From Owenia fusiformis (lineage: Eukaryota; Annelida; Polychaeta; Sabellida; Oweniidae), in the NCBI GenBank assembly GCA_903813345.2, contig CAIIXF020000009.1, forward strand, positions 29,734,740 to 29,798,739: a stretch of DNA of 64,000 nt, in the 5' to 3' direction. This document shows positions 53,773-63,214 of this stretch, in pieces; the first letter of the stretch is position 1, and every line of letters begins with the position of its first letter. The position numbers and the translations under genes are program-made. The notes under the pieces were generated by a model. That model saw only the letters and a list, made by a program, of their open reading frames with translations. It was not told where the DNA came from and searched no databases.

Positions 53773-53968
53773 CAGGCCCATAGCCAGGATTTGCCAAGGG
53801 GGGTTCAGTTTTCAAAAATTTCCATGGGGGGTTCACATTTGACAATTTTGGCCCAAATATGGCTAAAATAAATTGAGAAGTGTTCACAATTGGTGAAAAA
53901 CTGCATGATTTTGAAAGAATTTTTGGCCAGGGGGGGTTCACCCGAACCCTGCGAACCCCCTCTGACCC
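53773..53968. mobile_element. Family D MITE, copy 2 (right end decayed)
   Basis: CAGGCCCATAGCCAGGATTTGC, GGGGGGTTCA, GACAATTTTGG and CTGCATGATTTTGAA line up with the copy at 26450. The right end should read as the inverse of the left but is replaced by CCCCCTCTGACCCTTAG, so this copy is damaged. ORFs here are element translations. Confidence 0.8.
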
Positions 53969-55677
53969 TTAGACTTTGTAAGGGAGGTCCTCCAGGCAAT
54001 AGTTGTGGAAGAATAAAGTTAACCTTATGAGAGGGGAGAGGCATTCTCCGAATGCAGGGCTCCAGACCTCATTGGAGGAAGAACAAGGATTCCTGGGTTC
54101 AGAGGATGTGGATGAGGGTGCATGGAAATTTCATTGCATGAGAATGTTGATTCATAGATAAAATTGTGAATGGCAAATCAACAATCAACATGACCCTTGG
54201 GAAACTCAATCAAGCATTTGCAGAGATGATGATGGAATTCACTGAATGAAACTCCTCTGAAAATGACAAAATGAAGAAACTAATACTGTATTATAATACC
54301 AAAATTCTAATTTTGGATGACCTCGCCATTCCATGACTGAAAACTGACCTATATACTTTCTCTCAAATCGTCTTTGTACTTAACTTCCATACTTGACTTG
54401 ACATGCAAAATTGACCTATAATGTGACCTTGACCTCCTATTCCCTGAATAATCAAAGTTCTGGGACCTTCTTGAACTATGAGCACAGAAATGATATTGTA
54501 AACTTTCTTTGGCATTTCCCAAAAGGTTTCACTCCACCCTACTCTGTTTCTCTACTTTGTTGCCTCTTTAAATGATAGTGATGACATTTATCCTCTTATT
54601 GCTACAAAATATAATAAACAAATATGCAAATGGGTGAACATATTCATTATCAGATGTTTATAGAATCTCTTAATGCACCATGCTTTTACAGACAAGACAC
54701 TAAAGTATATCAGAGAATCTAAATGCTCACAGCACAATTATTTAGAAATGTCAAAAAGCTACATAAATTCTATAGGAAAGTGTCTTTAAAATTGTAAAAG
54801 AGCCATAAATAACATTTTATGAGAGACACAATGAAAAGATAATCTATTAATTGGGTACTATCATCACTTCAGCATACAATGCGCCCTTCATCAGGTCAAT
54901 CTTTATTATGATAAACTCTAGAACCACACAAGCTGCAAATGGAAAAATAAGTATTTAGCTACCATAAACCTCATTAATCTAATGGGGAAAAAGTTGAGTT
55001 GGATTTACTGTATACATTCTTATATTTTATTCTACCTTTTCAAAGATAAGGTGACATGTCTGAAAAATGTTGTTGAAATCATATTTTTAGAAAAAAATTT
55101 CACTCCGGATCATTGTGGTTGATTATCCACTTTCATTATCTCTCATTTACATCAGGGTTCTGGTCAAGTCAAAATAAACCTGGATGAAGATGAAATTGAA
55201 ACATAGCGAAAGAAAACAAATCTGCAATTTCGATATTCTTGCAAAAAAACACCTAGTGAATACCTGCTTTCTGTTTGTAATCAGACTGTCATAGTTTCAG
55301 AAATTCAACAACTTTTAATGGTACAATTATTACAGTTTATTGGGCTTCATCTATGACTAACTCCCTATAAGTATTAATATATATAATATCAGCCCGTAGG
55401 TTGGTACCTGTGATTGCAGAATAAACCTTTGTAATCTGCTCAATACATCCAATAAATGCATATTTATCAACATCAAAGCACTTTCCTGAACATTTATGAA
55501 AAGCGGCTTGATTTATATGAGTGATTAGAGAAAATAAATGATGATTTATGTTTATTTTTATTTCCTTTTCTGCTCATAAATGGAAGAGATGGTATCAATG
55601 TTATTATCAAAGATGATTGATAAAGTCAGCTTTAGTGAGCCTGATCAGCGACCATATATGGTACAATGTACATTGAT
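53969..55677. other. No gene seen
   Basis: Non-coding; nothing recognisable. Confidence 0.5.
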
Positions 55678-55905
55678 AACAGAGGAGGAAATTCCCAGCA
55701 AGCGTCTATGAATTTCAGGGCTCCCAGCCATCTTCATTGAGTTTTGAGCACTCATAATATAACAGAGGAGGAAACTCCCAGTCAGCTTTATTGAGCCTTC
55801 AAAGTTTATAATATAGCAAGAGAGGATATTCTCAGCAAAGGCATTGGGTTTTGAGGGCCTAAAATCTATATCAATGGAGGAAATTCCCAGTCAGTCTCAG
55901 GGGCC
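55678..55905 (+). repeat. Degenerate GAGGAGGAAATTCCCAG repeat
   Basis: Four diverged units start near 55681, 55764, 55821 and 55875 with (A/G)GAGGAAATTCCCAG(C/T)(A/C)AG, each followed by a TTGAG(C/G) block. Spacing varies from about 54 to 83 bp. Confidence 0.7.
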
Positions 55906-56210
55906 TAATATAATGCAGTACGATTTTCTAACATACAAAGAAAATTAATACAACCACACCATCTTTATAATATCCCTCCTCTGATTGTAAATATCATTGT
56001 TAGCATAAATTGTATCTTTTTCAAATGTTCTTCAATAAAAGCAACTTTATTGTATAGCTTCTATCAATAAATTCTGAAGATAAGGTGGCATAAATTGTCA
56101 TAAAAACAAAAGGTCAACAACTTGAAAGAATATTAACAGGCTGTGAAACTTCAGCTTATGAGACCTGAAACATTTTAATTAATTTGAGTATCTTGTTTTT
56201 CATCCTTCTT

Positions 56211-56350
56211 GGAACTACACTAGCTTTGGCAAAAATAAGGTTATTCATGTTCATTGGAACTGCACTGGCTTGGGCAAAAAAGAGGTTATTCATCTTCATT
56301 GGAACCGCACTGGCTTGGGCATAAATGAGGTTATTCATCCTCATTGGAAC
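56211..56350 (-). repeat. 45-bp tandem repeat with an open 15-codon frame
   Basis: GGAAC(T/C)(A/G)CACT(G/A)GCTT starts at 56211, 56256, 56301 and 56346, a constant 45 bp. Because 45 is a multiple of three, the minus strand stays open as a 15-residue repeat, VPMxMNNLxFAQASA, within a 106-codon ORF (56156-56476). No family is recognised, and the ORF runs close to the assembly gap. The call is repeat first, gene only if transcripts support it. Confidence 0.7.
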
Positions 56351-56519
56351 AAGAATTGCAAAACTTCTATCATGCATGAAAACAAGATGGCCAACCAAAA
56401 GAATTTTGTACCCTCTAACTCGTGAATGGTTTTGAAGAAAATCAAATTTAAAGAATCCTAAGATATTGATATTCAAGATTTCATAAATATTTGCCAGAAA
56501 ACAAAATGGTCACGCAAAA

Positions 56520-57019
56520 NNNNNNNNNNNNNNNNNNNNNNNNNNNNNNNNNNNNNNNNNNNNNNNNNNNNNNNNNNNNNNNNNNNNNNNNNNNNNNNNN
56601 NNNNNNNNNNNNNNNNNNNNNNNNNNNNNNNNNNNNNNNNNNNNNNNNNNNNNNNNNNNNNNNNNNNNNNNNNNNNNNNNNNNNNNNNNNNNNNNNNNNN
56701 NNNNNNNNNNNNNNNNNNNNNNNNNNNNNNNNNNNNNNNNNNNNNNNNNNNNNNNNNNNNNNNNNNNNNNNNNNNNNNNNNNNNNNNNNNNNNNNNNNNN
56801 NNNNNNNNNNNNNNNNNNNNNNNNNNNNNNNNNNNNNNNNNNNNNNNNNNNNNNNNNNNNNNNNNNNNNNNNNNNNNNNNNNNNNNNNNNNNNNNNNNNN
56901 NNNNNNNNNNNNNNNNNNNNNNNNNNNNNNNNNNNNNNNNNNNNNNNNNNNNNNNNNNNNNNNNNNNNNNNNNNNNNNNNNNNNNNNNNNNNNNNNNNNN
57001 NNNNNNNNNNNNNNNNNNN
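56520..57019. other. Assembly gap, 500 N
   Basis: Second 500-N placeholder. The right-hand gene-bearing part is joined to the repeat-rich part only through it. Confidence 0.98.
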
Positions 57020-57529
57020 TATCTATGTAATTTATATGATATTTACATGTTTGATTGGAAAATAGCATTTTAGTGTGCCATTACTATGTAGAGAATAACA
57101 AAAACGAGATGTTTTTATGTGGCCACTTGGTACATATTAGGTTTAAGATCACCAATCTAGGAATACCTGGACGAGCGTTATCGTATTCCCCATATACCCT
57201 TCTTAGAGTCCAATCAGGAACATTTTGGGATAATTCACAAATTTGAAACGATGGATCAATACATTTTTGGCTCACACAGTTTTTGGTGTTTACTCTATAA
57301 AATTTGACAAAAAGTAGGTCTTCGTCATTTTCAGGGAACTTTCTCATGTATATCGTCAATGGCAGGTTTTGTGATTGACAAGTTTCTCAAAGTTTGTCCC
57401 TATACTTCATTTCATCATGACTAGATTTAAGCATTCCTAACATATTGCTCAATATATGTCAGCATCAAATTTTGACTGTTTTTGAGATATTTGACGTCAA
57501 AACCCAGTAAAAATAAGTATATTAAATAA

Positions 57530-57680
57530 ATATTTTTCAACTTGCTTCAATTTGACCTAATTTTTGGGGGAAAATCGTCTACAAGTTGCCAGGAGTTCAA
57601 ATCTGACCTTGGTTTTGAGATTTGACCTTCAGTGACCATCGAAAGGTAAAAAAGGTTGATTTTTCAAATTGATTACTTGG
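57530..57680 (+). repeat. Family F dispersed repeat, copy 1
   Basis: CAACTTGCTTCAATTTGACC, ACAAGTTGCCAGGAG, AAATCTGACCTT, GATTTGACCTTCAGTGACCATC and GGTAAAAAAGGTTGA occur in the same style at 63215-63470. It lies in the upstream region of the GPCR gene. Confidence 0.7.
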
Positions 57681-57940
57681 ATGTAAATTTTGGTCACCTT
57701 AATGACAAAAGACCTACTGAGCTCTGAACAAGTAAAATGTTCAAGGTCAAAGGTCCTCAAACTAGGTCACAAACTCTGCTATCTTAGTTTCTCAAAATAA
57801 TCAGTTGAAATATGTTCCAATATATTTTGCAAGCCTTGTCATTTTAAAAACAATATTAGAATTAGGGTTTTCAAATTATGAAGAGGAGTGTAGGCTATAT
57901 ATTATAGCGATCAGATGTGATGACTGCATTGGCAATACGT

Positions 57941-57949
57941 TATAAATAG
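57941..57949 (+). promoter_or_regulatory. Candidate TATA box of the GPCR gene
   Basis: TATAAATAG, a strong match to the metazoan TATA consensus, 251 bp before the start codon. It predicts transcription starting near 57970 and a 5' leader of about 230 bases. Not proven without transcript ends. Confidence 0.45.
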
Positions 57950-57972
57950 TTCGGAACATCACTATCGATAAT

Positions 57973-57993
57973 ATGTCTGTTAAACATAAGTAA
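57973..57993 (+). promoter_or_regulatory. Upstream ORF 1 in GPCR leader
   Basis: ATG then five codons and TAA, just downstream of the predicted transcription start. It could restrain translation of the receptor if it lies in the mRNA. Confidence 0.3.
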
Positions 57994-58000
57994 ATTAACG

Positions 58001-58042
58001 ATGGCGTTGGATACTGCAAACAATTCTACAATTGCAAAGTAG
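58001..58042 (+). promoter_or_regulatory. Upstream ORF 2 in GPCR leader
   Basis: ATGGCG start with a good initiation context (A at -3, G at +4), encoding the 13-residue peptide MALDTANNSTIAK before TAG. It is out of frame with the receptor (199 bases between the two ATGs), so it is not an N-terminal extension. It may lower receptor translation. Confidence 0.35.
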
Positions 58043-58199
58043 ATGTCAAGTACAAGTCGAAATGATTCACTGCGCTTGTAAAAGGAGAATATTTTTTAAA
58101 AAATAACAGATTGTAGAATAATAAAAGGAGAGTCAAAATTGATTTATTACTAAAAGAAATTGAAAGTCAAACACAACGACTGATCCATCTAAAGAAAAA

Positions 58200-59246
58200 A
58201 TGGCGTATTTAAATGAAATGGTTCTAAATAAGGGAATTTCCTTTGTTGAATCTGAGGGGATACGGCAAGATCTTAAATTCCTAACGCCATTTGTGTTTTA
58301 CGAAACATTTTTATCAGTCACCGGAGTCGTAGGAAATATACTCATTATTGGGACTTTCGTTATTGTGAAGTCTATGCGCACTTTACCAAATGCTTTTGTG
58401 TTTAGTCTAGCATTGGCGGACCTTATGGTCACCTTCATGTTACAGCCGTTCATGATGATCGGGGCACTTAAGGGTGAAAGGTTTGTCCTTATACAGACCC
58501 CTGGTCTCTGTACCGTTATCGCATATGTCTGTATTCAGAGTTGCCTTGCGTCGGCTTGGAACATCATGCTGATCAGTCTCAATAGGTACATTTGTATCTG
58601 TAAAAACTCGTGGTACTCAAAGATCTACTCGAGAAAATCAGTTGCAGTTATGATCATGGCAGCCTGGTTTGGTGGCTTTGTGTGGAATATTTTCCTGTGG
58701 ACAGGATGGAACAGTGTCAGCTTTGAAAGGAAGCAATTCACGTGTTTGTACAACCGGCACGATGACTTCAGCTACATTGTTAGTATTGCCATATTTGCCG
58801 TTCTTATACCCGTCAGTGTAACAGCACTCGCGTATCTTTTGATTTTTTTGAAGGTACGGAAATCCCGGAGGAGAATCCAGGCGTTCAATAAGAAAAAGGA
58901 CAAGAATCAACGCACCAGTAGTGACATCAGACTGGCCCGCATGCTGTTTATAATGTTCGTTATTTATTGCATATTGTGTGGACCTTATGCGTTTGTCAGT
59001 GTTTTTGATTGGAATGACAAACTCCCGCTTTTTTGGTATGCTATCTTTGGACACATGTTTCACAGCAATAGCGCAGTGAATTTCATCATTTATGGCCTCA
59101 CCAACAAGAGCTACAGAACCGGTTATAAACTATTCTCTAAGTATATACTCACCAAGATTTCCTGTGGGACATACAATCCTACACAAAATGTAGAAAGTGA
59201 CATAGACAAAAGTCAAATGGCACACACAATTACCAAGACAGGCTGA
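58200..59246 (+). CDS. Melatonin receptor-like class A GPCR, single exon
   Basis: 348-residue seven-helix receptor expected in the plasma membrane, signalling through G proteins. Seen in the protein: TM1 with GN at 45-46; TM2 LALADL with D74; the conserved disulfide pair C104 and C182; NRY at 128-130 at the end of TM3 in place of DRY; W156 in TM4; P204 in TM5; a basic third loop (KVRKSRRR, 218-225; NKKKDKNQR, 230-238); TM6 CGP at 260-262; TM7 NFIIY at 294-298 in place of NPxxY; then helix 8. NRY and the loss of the TM7 proline are hallmarks of vertebrate melatonin receptors and their invertebrate relatives. The frame is uninterrupted and intronless. The ATG sits in a good context (AAAAAAATGGC). 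Ligand is not shown by sequence; an orphan or peptide-binding relative is possible. No long N-terminal signal peptide is seen. It is convergent with the ART gene downstream. Confidence 0.92.
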   Translation: MAYLNEMVLNKGISFVESEGIRQDLKFLTPFVFYETFLSVTGVVGNILIIGTFVIVKSMRTLPNAFVFSLALADLMVTFMLQPFMMIGALKGERFVLIQTPGLCTVIAYVCIQSCLASAWNIMLISLNRYICICKNSWYSKIYSRKSVAVMIMAAWFGGFVWNIFLWTGWNSVSFERKQFTCLYNRHDDFSYIVSIAIFAVLIPVSVTALAYLLIFLKVRKSRRRIQAFNKKKDKNQRTSSDIRLARMLFIMFVIYCILCGPYAFVSVFDWNDKLPLFWYAIFGHMFHSNSAVNFIIYGLTNKSYRTGYKLFSKYILTKISCGTYNPTQNVESDIDKSQMAHTITKTG

Positions 59247-59396
59247 ATCCAACCGTGGTATTTGAACATGAAAGACTCATCATTTACGTCCTCGAAAACA
59301 TTTTCGTCTGGATACGAACTGGTGACCGTTGCCGTTTTGTTGACCATGTCATGGTCACGTTTGGTAAATACAATCAATAAGGTCATGATGACCAAA

Positions 59397-59436
59397 TAAA
59401 CGTGATGTACGTTTAAATGAATTTAAATCACGTTTA
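59397..59436. other. Inverted repeat after the GPCR stop
   Basis: TAAACGTGAT (59397-59406) and ATCACGTTTA (59427-59436) are perfect 10-bp arms around a loop that itself holds TTTAAATGAATTTAAA. GTCACGTTTGG at 59354 and TGACCATGTCATGGTCA (59341-59357) add further nested symmetry. It could form a 3' UTR stem or be a MITE remnant. Confidence 0.55.
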
Positions 59437-59866
59437 CCATTTAGGAACACAACAACAAATTGATCATGTAGACTAATGATTACAGCATATTGATCAGATC
59501 CATCTCCATACAATTTCTATTCTCACTAAAATACCAAAAATGAAAAACCCAATGCAGACATTTGGTCTATCAGTTGGCGTTAACCTTTTTTGAGGCATCG
59601 CCTCGTCCTATCAAAGGGCTTAATGGACCTTTTATGGTAAAGTAAGATGCTAACCCTGTGAGTCAAAGTCTTTATAGACTCGACTTAACTCTGTTCCATA
59701 TGCAGTTGACCCTATGCGTAATTAATGGACTAAATACAAATTGACGACTGACAGATCACCACAAAATTAAATAAGATAATAAAGAGTTGAGAGTTGAAAC
59801 CATTGTGGGTTTCTCTTGTCGGTATTGTATAATTCGCTTTATAGTATTGTATTTAGACATTTTTAC

Positions 59867-59872
59867 AATAAA
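59867..59872 (+). terminator. Candidate poly(A) signal for the GPCR gene
   Basis: AATAAA about 620 bp after the stop codon and just before the mariner element. Weaker AATAAG/AATAAAG strings occur at about 59770-59785. Position alone supports it. Confidence 0.35.
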
Positions 59873-59913
59873 TTTTTGAAATATTGAAAGTAGAAAAACT
59901 TAAATTCGAAATA

Positions 59914-60112
59914 CCAGGTCGTTCAATAAGTTCCCGGAAAAATGCTCTCATTTCAAAGATTTTTGATATTTTCTGATGAAATTTTCACACAATGTACAAA
60001 AAATACTTTCTGATTGATTCTTATAATATCAGCATCTCTTATTTGATTGGTCAAAAATAAGGGTTACTATGGTAACTTGACTTTTGGGTAGGCGGGCACT
60101 TTTTACGTCACA
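59914..60112 (+). repeat. Left 199-bp TIR of the mariner element
   Basis: Outer end CCAGGTCGTTCAATAAGT, inner end ACTTTTTACGTCACA. Equal in length to the right arm, with scattered substitutions between the two, so the copy is not brand new. Confidence 0.88.
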
Positions 60113-60240
60113 CAATTTACCATTACAGAAAATCTATCAATATGTACAAATGAAGGATCCCTATTTCTTGTTTGTTCTTATTTGAATTACAAATGTTCTG
60201 AGGGGAAATTGATGTTCATTGTTTTCATGAACATTTCTGA

Positions 60241-60390
60241 AATCCTGCTATCTATGGAACAATGAAACAACTTTCGACTGCAGTCCAGATTGCCTTTCAA
60301 ACAAGTTTTCCAGATGGCTTCAGAGCACTGCATCGTCAATGGGTTGAATGCAAGCAACTGTGCATTAAACATGAGGGAGAATATTTCTAA
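60241..60390 (+). pseudogene. mariner transposase, C-terminal fragment
   Basis: Open frame from just after a TGA (60238-60240) to TAA (60388-60390), with an ATG at 60262. The last residues, RQWVECKQLCIKHEGEYF, match the characteristic end of mariner transposases (RWxKCI...GEYF). Full transposases are about 340-350 residues with a DNA-binding domain and a D,D(34)D catalytic triad; all of that is missing. The fragment lies in the correct orientation within the TIRs, which identifies the element. It cannot encode an active enzyme. Confidence 0.85.
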
Positions 60391-60516
60391 AAACTTATGG
60401 AACAATAGTTGTGACTATTGCATTAAGTAATATTATGTACAAGTAGAAAGGGGGGAAGAAATTCATGTGATATACTCATAAATTGCCTACTATTCTGTTG
60501 TTTTTCTAATGAATAA

Positions 60517-60715
60517 TGTGACGTAAAAAGTGCCCCGCCTACCCAAAAGTCAAGTTACCATAGTAACCCTTACTTTTGACCAATCAAATTATAGATGCTG
60601 ATATTTTAAGAATCTATCAGAAAGTATTTTTATACATTGTGTCCAGATTTCATGAGAAAATATCTAAAATCTTTGAAATGAGAGCATTTTTCCGTGAACT
60701 TATTGAACGACCGGG
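60517..60715 (-). repeat. Right 199-bp TIR of the mariner element
   Basis: Inner end TGTGACGTAAAAAGTG, outer end TTATTGAACGACCGGG; reverse complement of 59914-60112 with a few substitutions. Confidence 0.88.
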
Positions 60716-60717
60716 TA

Positions 60718-61469
60718 CAATTGAGGCAATAAATACTTTTTGAAATGCAAAAGGAAACATTTTCGGATTTTGTTAGGGGTATCATCGCAAATGTTCATCA
60801 ATTATTTCCGTTTAAACAGCATGTTCAAACCAGGATAATTATCTTGAAAGGTGTTTAAAAAGAATCAATATGTTGGTGCAAATGAAGTCAAATAGTACCA
60901 TTCTGAGTGTTGAATCGAGTATTGTGATATACATATCGTAAAATATTTTGATGTCAATTCAAACCACCAAAATTAAAAATATAGTAGGTGAAATCAATAC
61001 ATATATTTGCTATTACCATCTCGTCTATCATGACGAAAATGGACGCCAGAAAAACACTTCCCTTCGAAAAGTTGACTACCCTACCCCGTCCACATATTTG
61101 GACTGCGTGTGGAACCCAGTTATTTGTTGAATTTATATTCTCTGAGAATACTTCTTTTAAGGTTTGAAATATCATCAGCTTCTTTCCCCTTGCCGCCAAT
61201 TTTTGGATTTTGATCTTGTGATCTTTGAATTTTTATTTTCTTGTGTTATCAACTTCTAGGTTTATATCATCCTTCTTCAAAGGACCTCATATTTATGCTT
61301 AAATTCAGAATTTGGAAAGAAGTGAAATACCCTTGAACCAAGGATGGGTTTATATACGTAGATCTTAAATCCTTTCTTGTACTCATTGTGTTAACATGTC
61401 CAATCAATGAATGATTGTTGCTAAGTTCCTTTTAAAACTGCATATTAATACAAAATTCACACAATACAA
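60718..61469. other. No gene seen
   Basis: Spacer between the mariner relic and the 3' end of the ART gene. It holds ORFs of 60 (plus) and 81 codons (minus) that overlap each other and have no recognisable domain. Confidence 0.5.
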
Positions 61470-61475
61470 TTTATT
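61470..61475 (-). terminator. Candidate poly(A) signal of the ART gene
   Basis: TTTATT on the plus strand is AATAAA on the gene's strand, about 98 bp after the stop codon, a normal distance for a short 3' UTR. Confidence 0.55.
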
Positions 61476-61478
61476 TTC

Positions 61479-61637
61479 ATGCAAAGGTCATCGGGAAATG
61501 CCGTTCTAGTAGTTGTTCTGGTCGAAATTCTTGGTTTTTTGACAGCCTCTGGCAGCAAGAGGTGTGGTGGTTTTAAAGATGTTCGTCCGCCACTTTCTGA
61601 TACAAATTGGGGACCATCGGATCATCTACCGATATAA
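61479..61637 (+). CDS. Possible small secreted-peptide ORF antisense to the ART 3' end (uncertain)
   Basis: A 52-codon ORF starting MQRSSGNAVLVVVLVEILGF, followed by LTASGSKRCGGFKDVRPPLS. Residues 9-20 form a hydrophobic core and TASG a plausible signal-peptidase site, leaving about 27 residues with a single cysteine. It overlaps the last 65 bp of the ART exon on the other strand, so part of its openness may be imposed by that gene. An AG/GTGTGG string inside could instead be a splice donor, making this the first exon of something longer. No family recognised; a chance ORF is the more likely explanation. Confidence 0.15.
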   Translation: MQRSSGNAVLVVVLVEILGFLTASGSKRCGGFKDVRPPLSDTNWGPSDHLPI

Positions 61638-62324
61638 GAGTGTATGTGAGACGAGGAGTTTCAGAAATATCGGTTATAACGAATATTTCATTTGGGGGAA
61701 TCAGAACTTCGTCTTCACCCGAAAAAAAGGATAATGAATCAATGGGCGCACTTCGATAGGTTTTGATGGCAAACAGGATTTTTCCAAATTTTGCTGCTGT
61801 TGATTTGTTGGTGGTTGTTGACGTAAATTGTTTAAAATACAATGCGTCTTTCTTTTTTAATTTTTCGGCTGGATTAAAGTCCATCCCCCTATAAGCGTCA
61901 ATTGGCGTGGATGAGTTAAGATTTTTTAAACCATTTCTAAGAAGATGGTACAGACCTTTCCACCTATAGGCCATAGCGTGGAATTCCATGGCACCACCCG
62001 TCATTAGGTTAGTAACGTGCGATCGAGTGTCGGCGTTGAACTCCTCAAAACATTCATCGGATGTATATGCTGTAATGGCGTATCCTTCATTTTCACCAAG
62101 ACATGATGGGTAATCCATTTGGGCGTTTAAAGCATCACTCCACGCATCGTTTAACTTTGCATTTTTAGGCAATTCGAGAAACAAATTCCGAGGACCACCA
62201 TCTGCCAGCAGTGCACTTGATGCAAGGCTTATTTTCTCTTCAGCTGGGTTAACTTCAAACTCTCCTCTTCCACCGGTGAACCTATGCTTTCGTATCATTT
62301 TCTCAGCGTGAAGACACCGTGGGC
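61573..62324 (-). CDS. Arginine-specific mono-ADP-ribosyltransferase (ART family), main/last exon
   Basis: Encodes about 250 residues of an NAD-dependent ADP-ribosyltransferase of the vertebrate ecto-ART type (R-S-E class), which transfers ADP-ribose from NAD to arginine on target proteins. Seen, counting from the first codon of the open frame at 62340: AITAYTSDECFEEFN (88-102), the family's conserved AYT...FN segment; YRG with R151; FTSTTT with S174; GEDEVLIPP (208-216) with the E-x-E pair E209/E211, E211 being the catalytic position. The reading frame has no in-frame ATG at its upstream limit. Instead TTTTGTAG at 62325-62332 is a good splice acceptor, so the exon should start at 62324 with a phase-1 intron before it. 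The first internal ATG (M15) would also keep the whole catalytic domain. The C-terminus, ADEHL, has no hydrophobic GPI-anchor tail, suggesting a secreted or intracellular enzyme. Confidence 0.87.
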
Positions 62325-63042
62325 CTACAAAATATTTCAATCACATTTCGTAAAGTTTCAAACACAGTTTCAACGACTACACTATTACTAACATATATTT
62401 GATAACATAAATTAATATTAAACCTCGTAGGCCTACCTGTTTAAGGTCTCCAAACATGTTCAGAATTCTTAACCACGTATTACTTGAGCTTTATCATAGT
62501 ATAGTTTCAAATAAAGTGTTCAAAGTCCAGAGAACACATTCAGGTTAAGGTGACTTTGTACATGTAGTTACCATTGCAGGTATCGTAACCTTCCTCAGGC
62601 AGACATTACCGTTTTGGCTAGAGTAAGCATCAGTACGAATTGATACATTTTAGTTGAAAAACACATTATAAAGAAAATGAAAGAAATGTTTTAGGTTTAA
62701 GACCGCCCTGTGGATTATAAGTCAACGAACATTACGGACATCAACGTTTCCATTTTATTTAATTCATATGTACCTGTCCCATATTATGGTCACATGAATT
62801 CATGTTACTATACTATATGTCACGTTATTTTCCCATGCAGAACTGTTTGCGATGGTAAACATTGCATTTTAGATGTTGATTTCGTTGTTTTTGTAATTTC
62901 TGTCGTTTACATGTTGTGAAATCATACACCGTCACCTATTTGGAATACTGTAATTTTGCCTATAGGATATGCGTTTGCAGGTACGTTATGTTGATAATAG
63001 GAACCTAAAGTCTATTAGGTTTAATGACACTTCGTGATTTAT

Positions 63043-63071
63043 TATGTCACCACCAAGAAGGTGGTGACATA
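63043..63071. repeat. Perfect palindrome TATGTCACCACC/GGTGGTGACATA
   Basis: 12-bp arms (63043-63054, 63060-63071) separated by AAGAA. The arm sequence is the same as the inner arms of family B (31204-31330, 32663-32750). GGTGGTGACAT plus TTGTTATG is repeated in direct orientation at 63470 as GGTGGTGACATTTTGTCATG, so 63043-63490 may be one composite repeat. Confidence 0.85.
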
Positions 63072-63214
63072 TTGTTATGTTTTGTGACAGCGGTTGGTGG
63101 GCGGCGTTTAGTGATTGATGGTTGGCGGATGGCGTCTGTAAAAAATATAACAACTTTCAATAACTTAACAAATACTGTTGAGAACGACTTTTTTCAAAAT
63201 CGTATACAAGTTTA

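Larger units (their letters stand above)
59914..60715. mobile_element. mariner-type transposon relic with 199-bp terminal inverted repeats
   Basis: The element is 802 bp, flanked by TA on both sides (59912-59913, 60716-60717), the target duplication expected for the Tc1/mariner superfamily. The left end CCAGGTCGTTCAATAAGTTC and right end GAACTTATTGAACGACCGGG are inverted. The match continues with few differences for 199 bp in each arm (59914-60112 and 60517-60715). The arms contain GGTTACTATGGTAACTTG and TTTTACGTCACA. The 404-bp centre keeps only the end of a transposase gene. Mariner TIRs are usually about 30 bp, so these are long. It is non-autonomous as it stands. Confidence 0.9.

Noticed and set aside
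56481..57068. ORFs of 179-195 codons around 56520-57019
   Set aside because: Same artefact across the second 500-N gap.
58638..59063. 141-codon minus-strand ORF
   Set aside because: Exact antisense shadow of the GPCR coding region, with no domain of its own.
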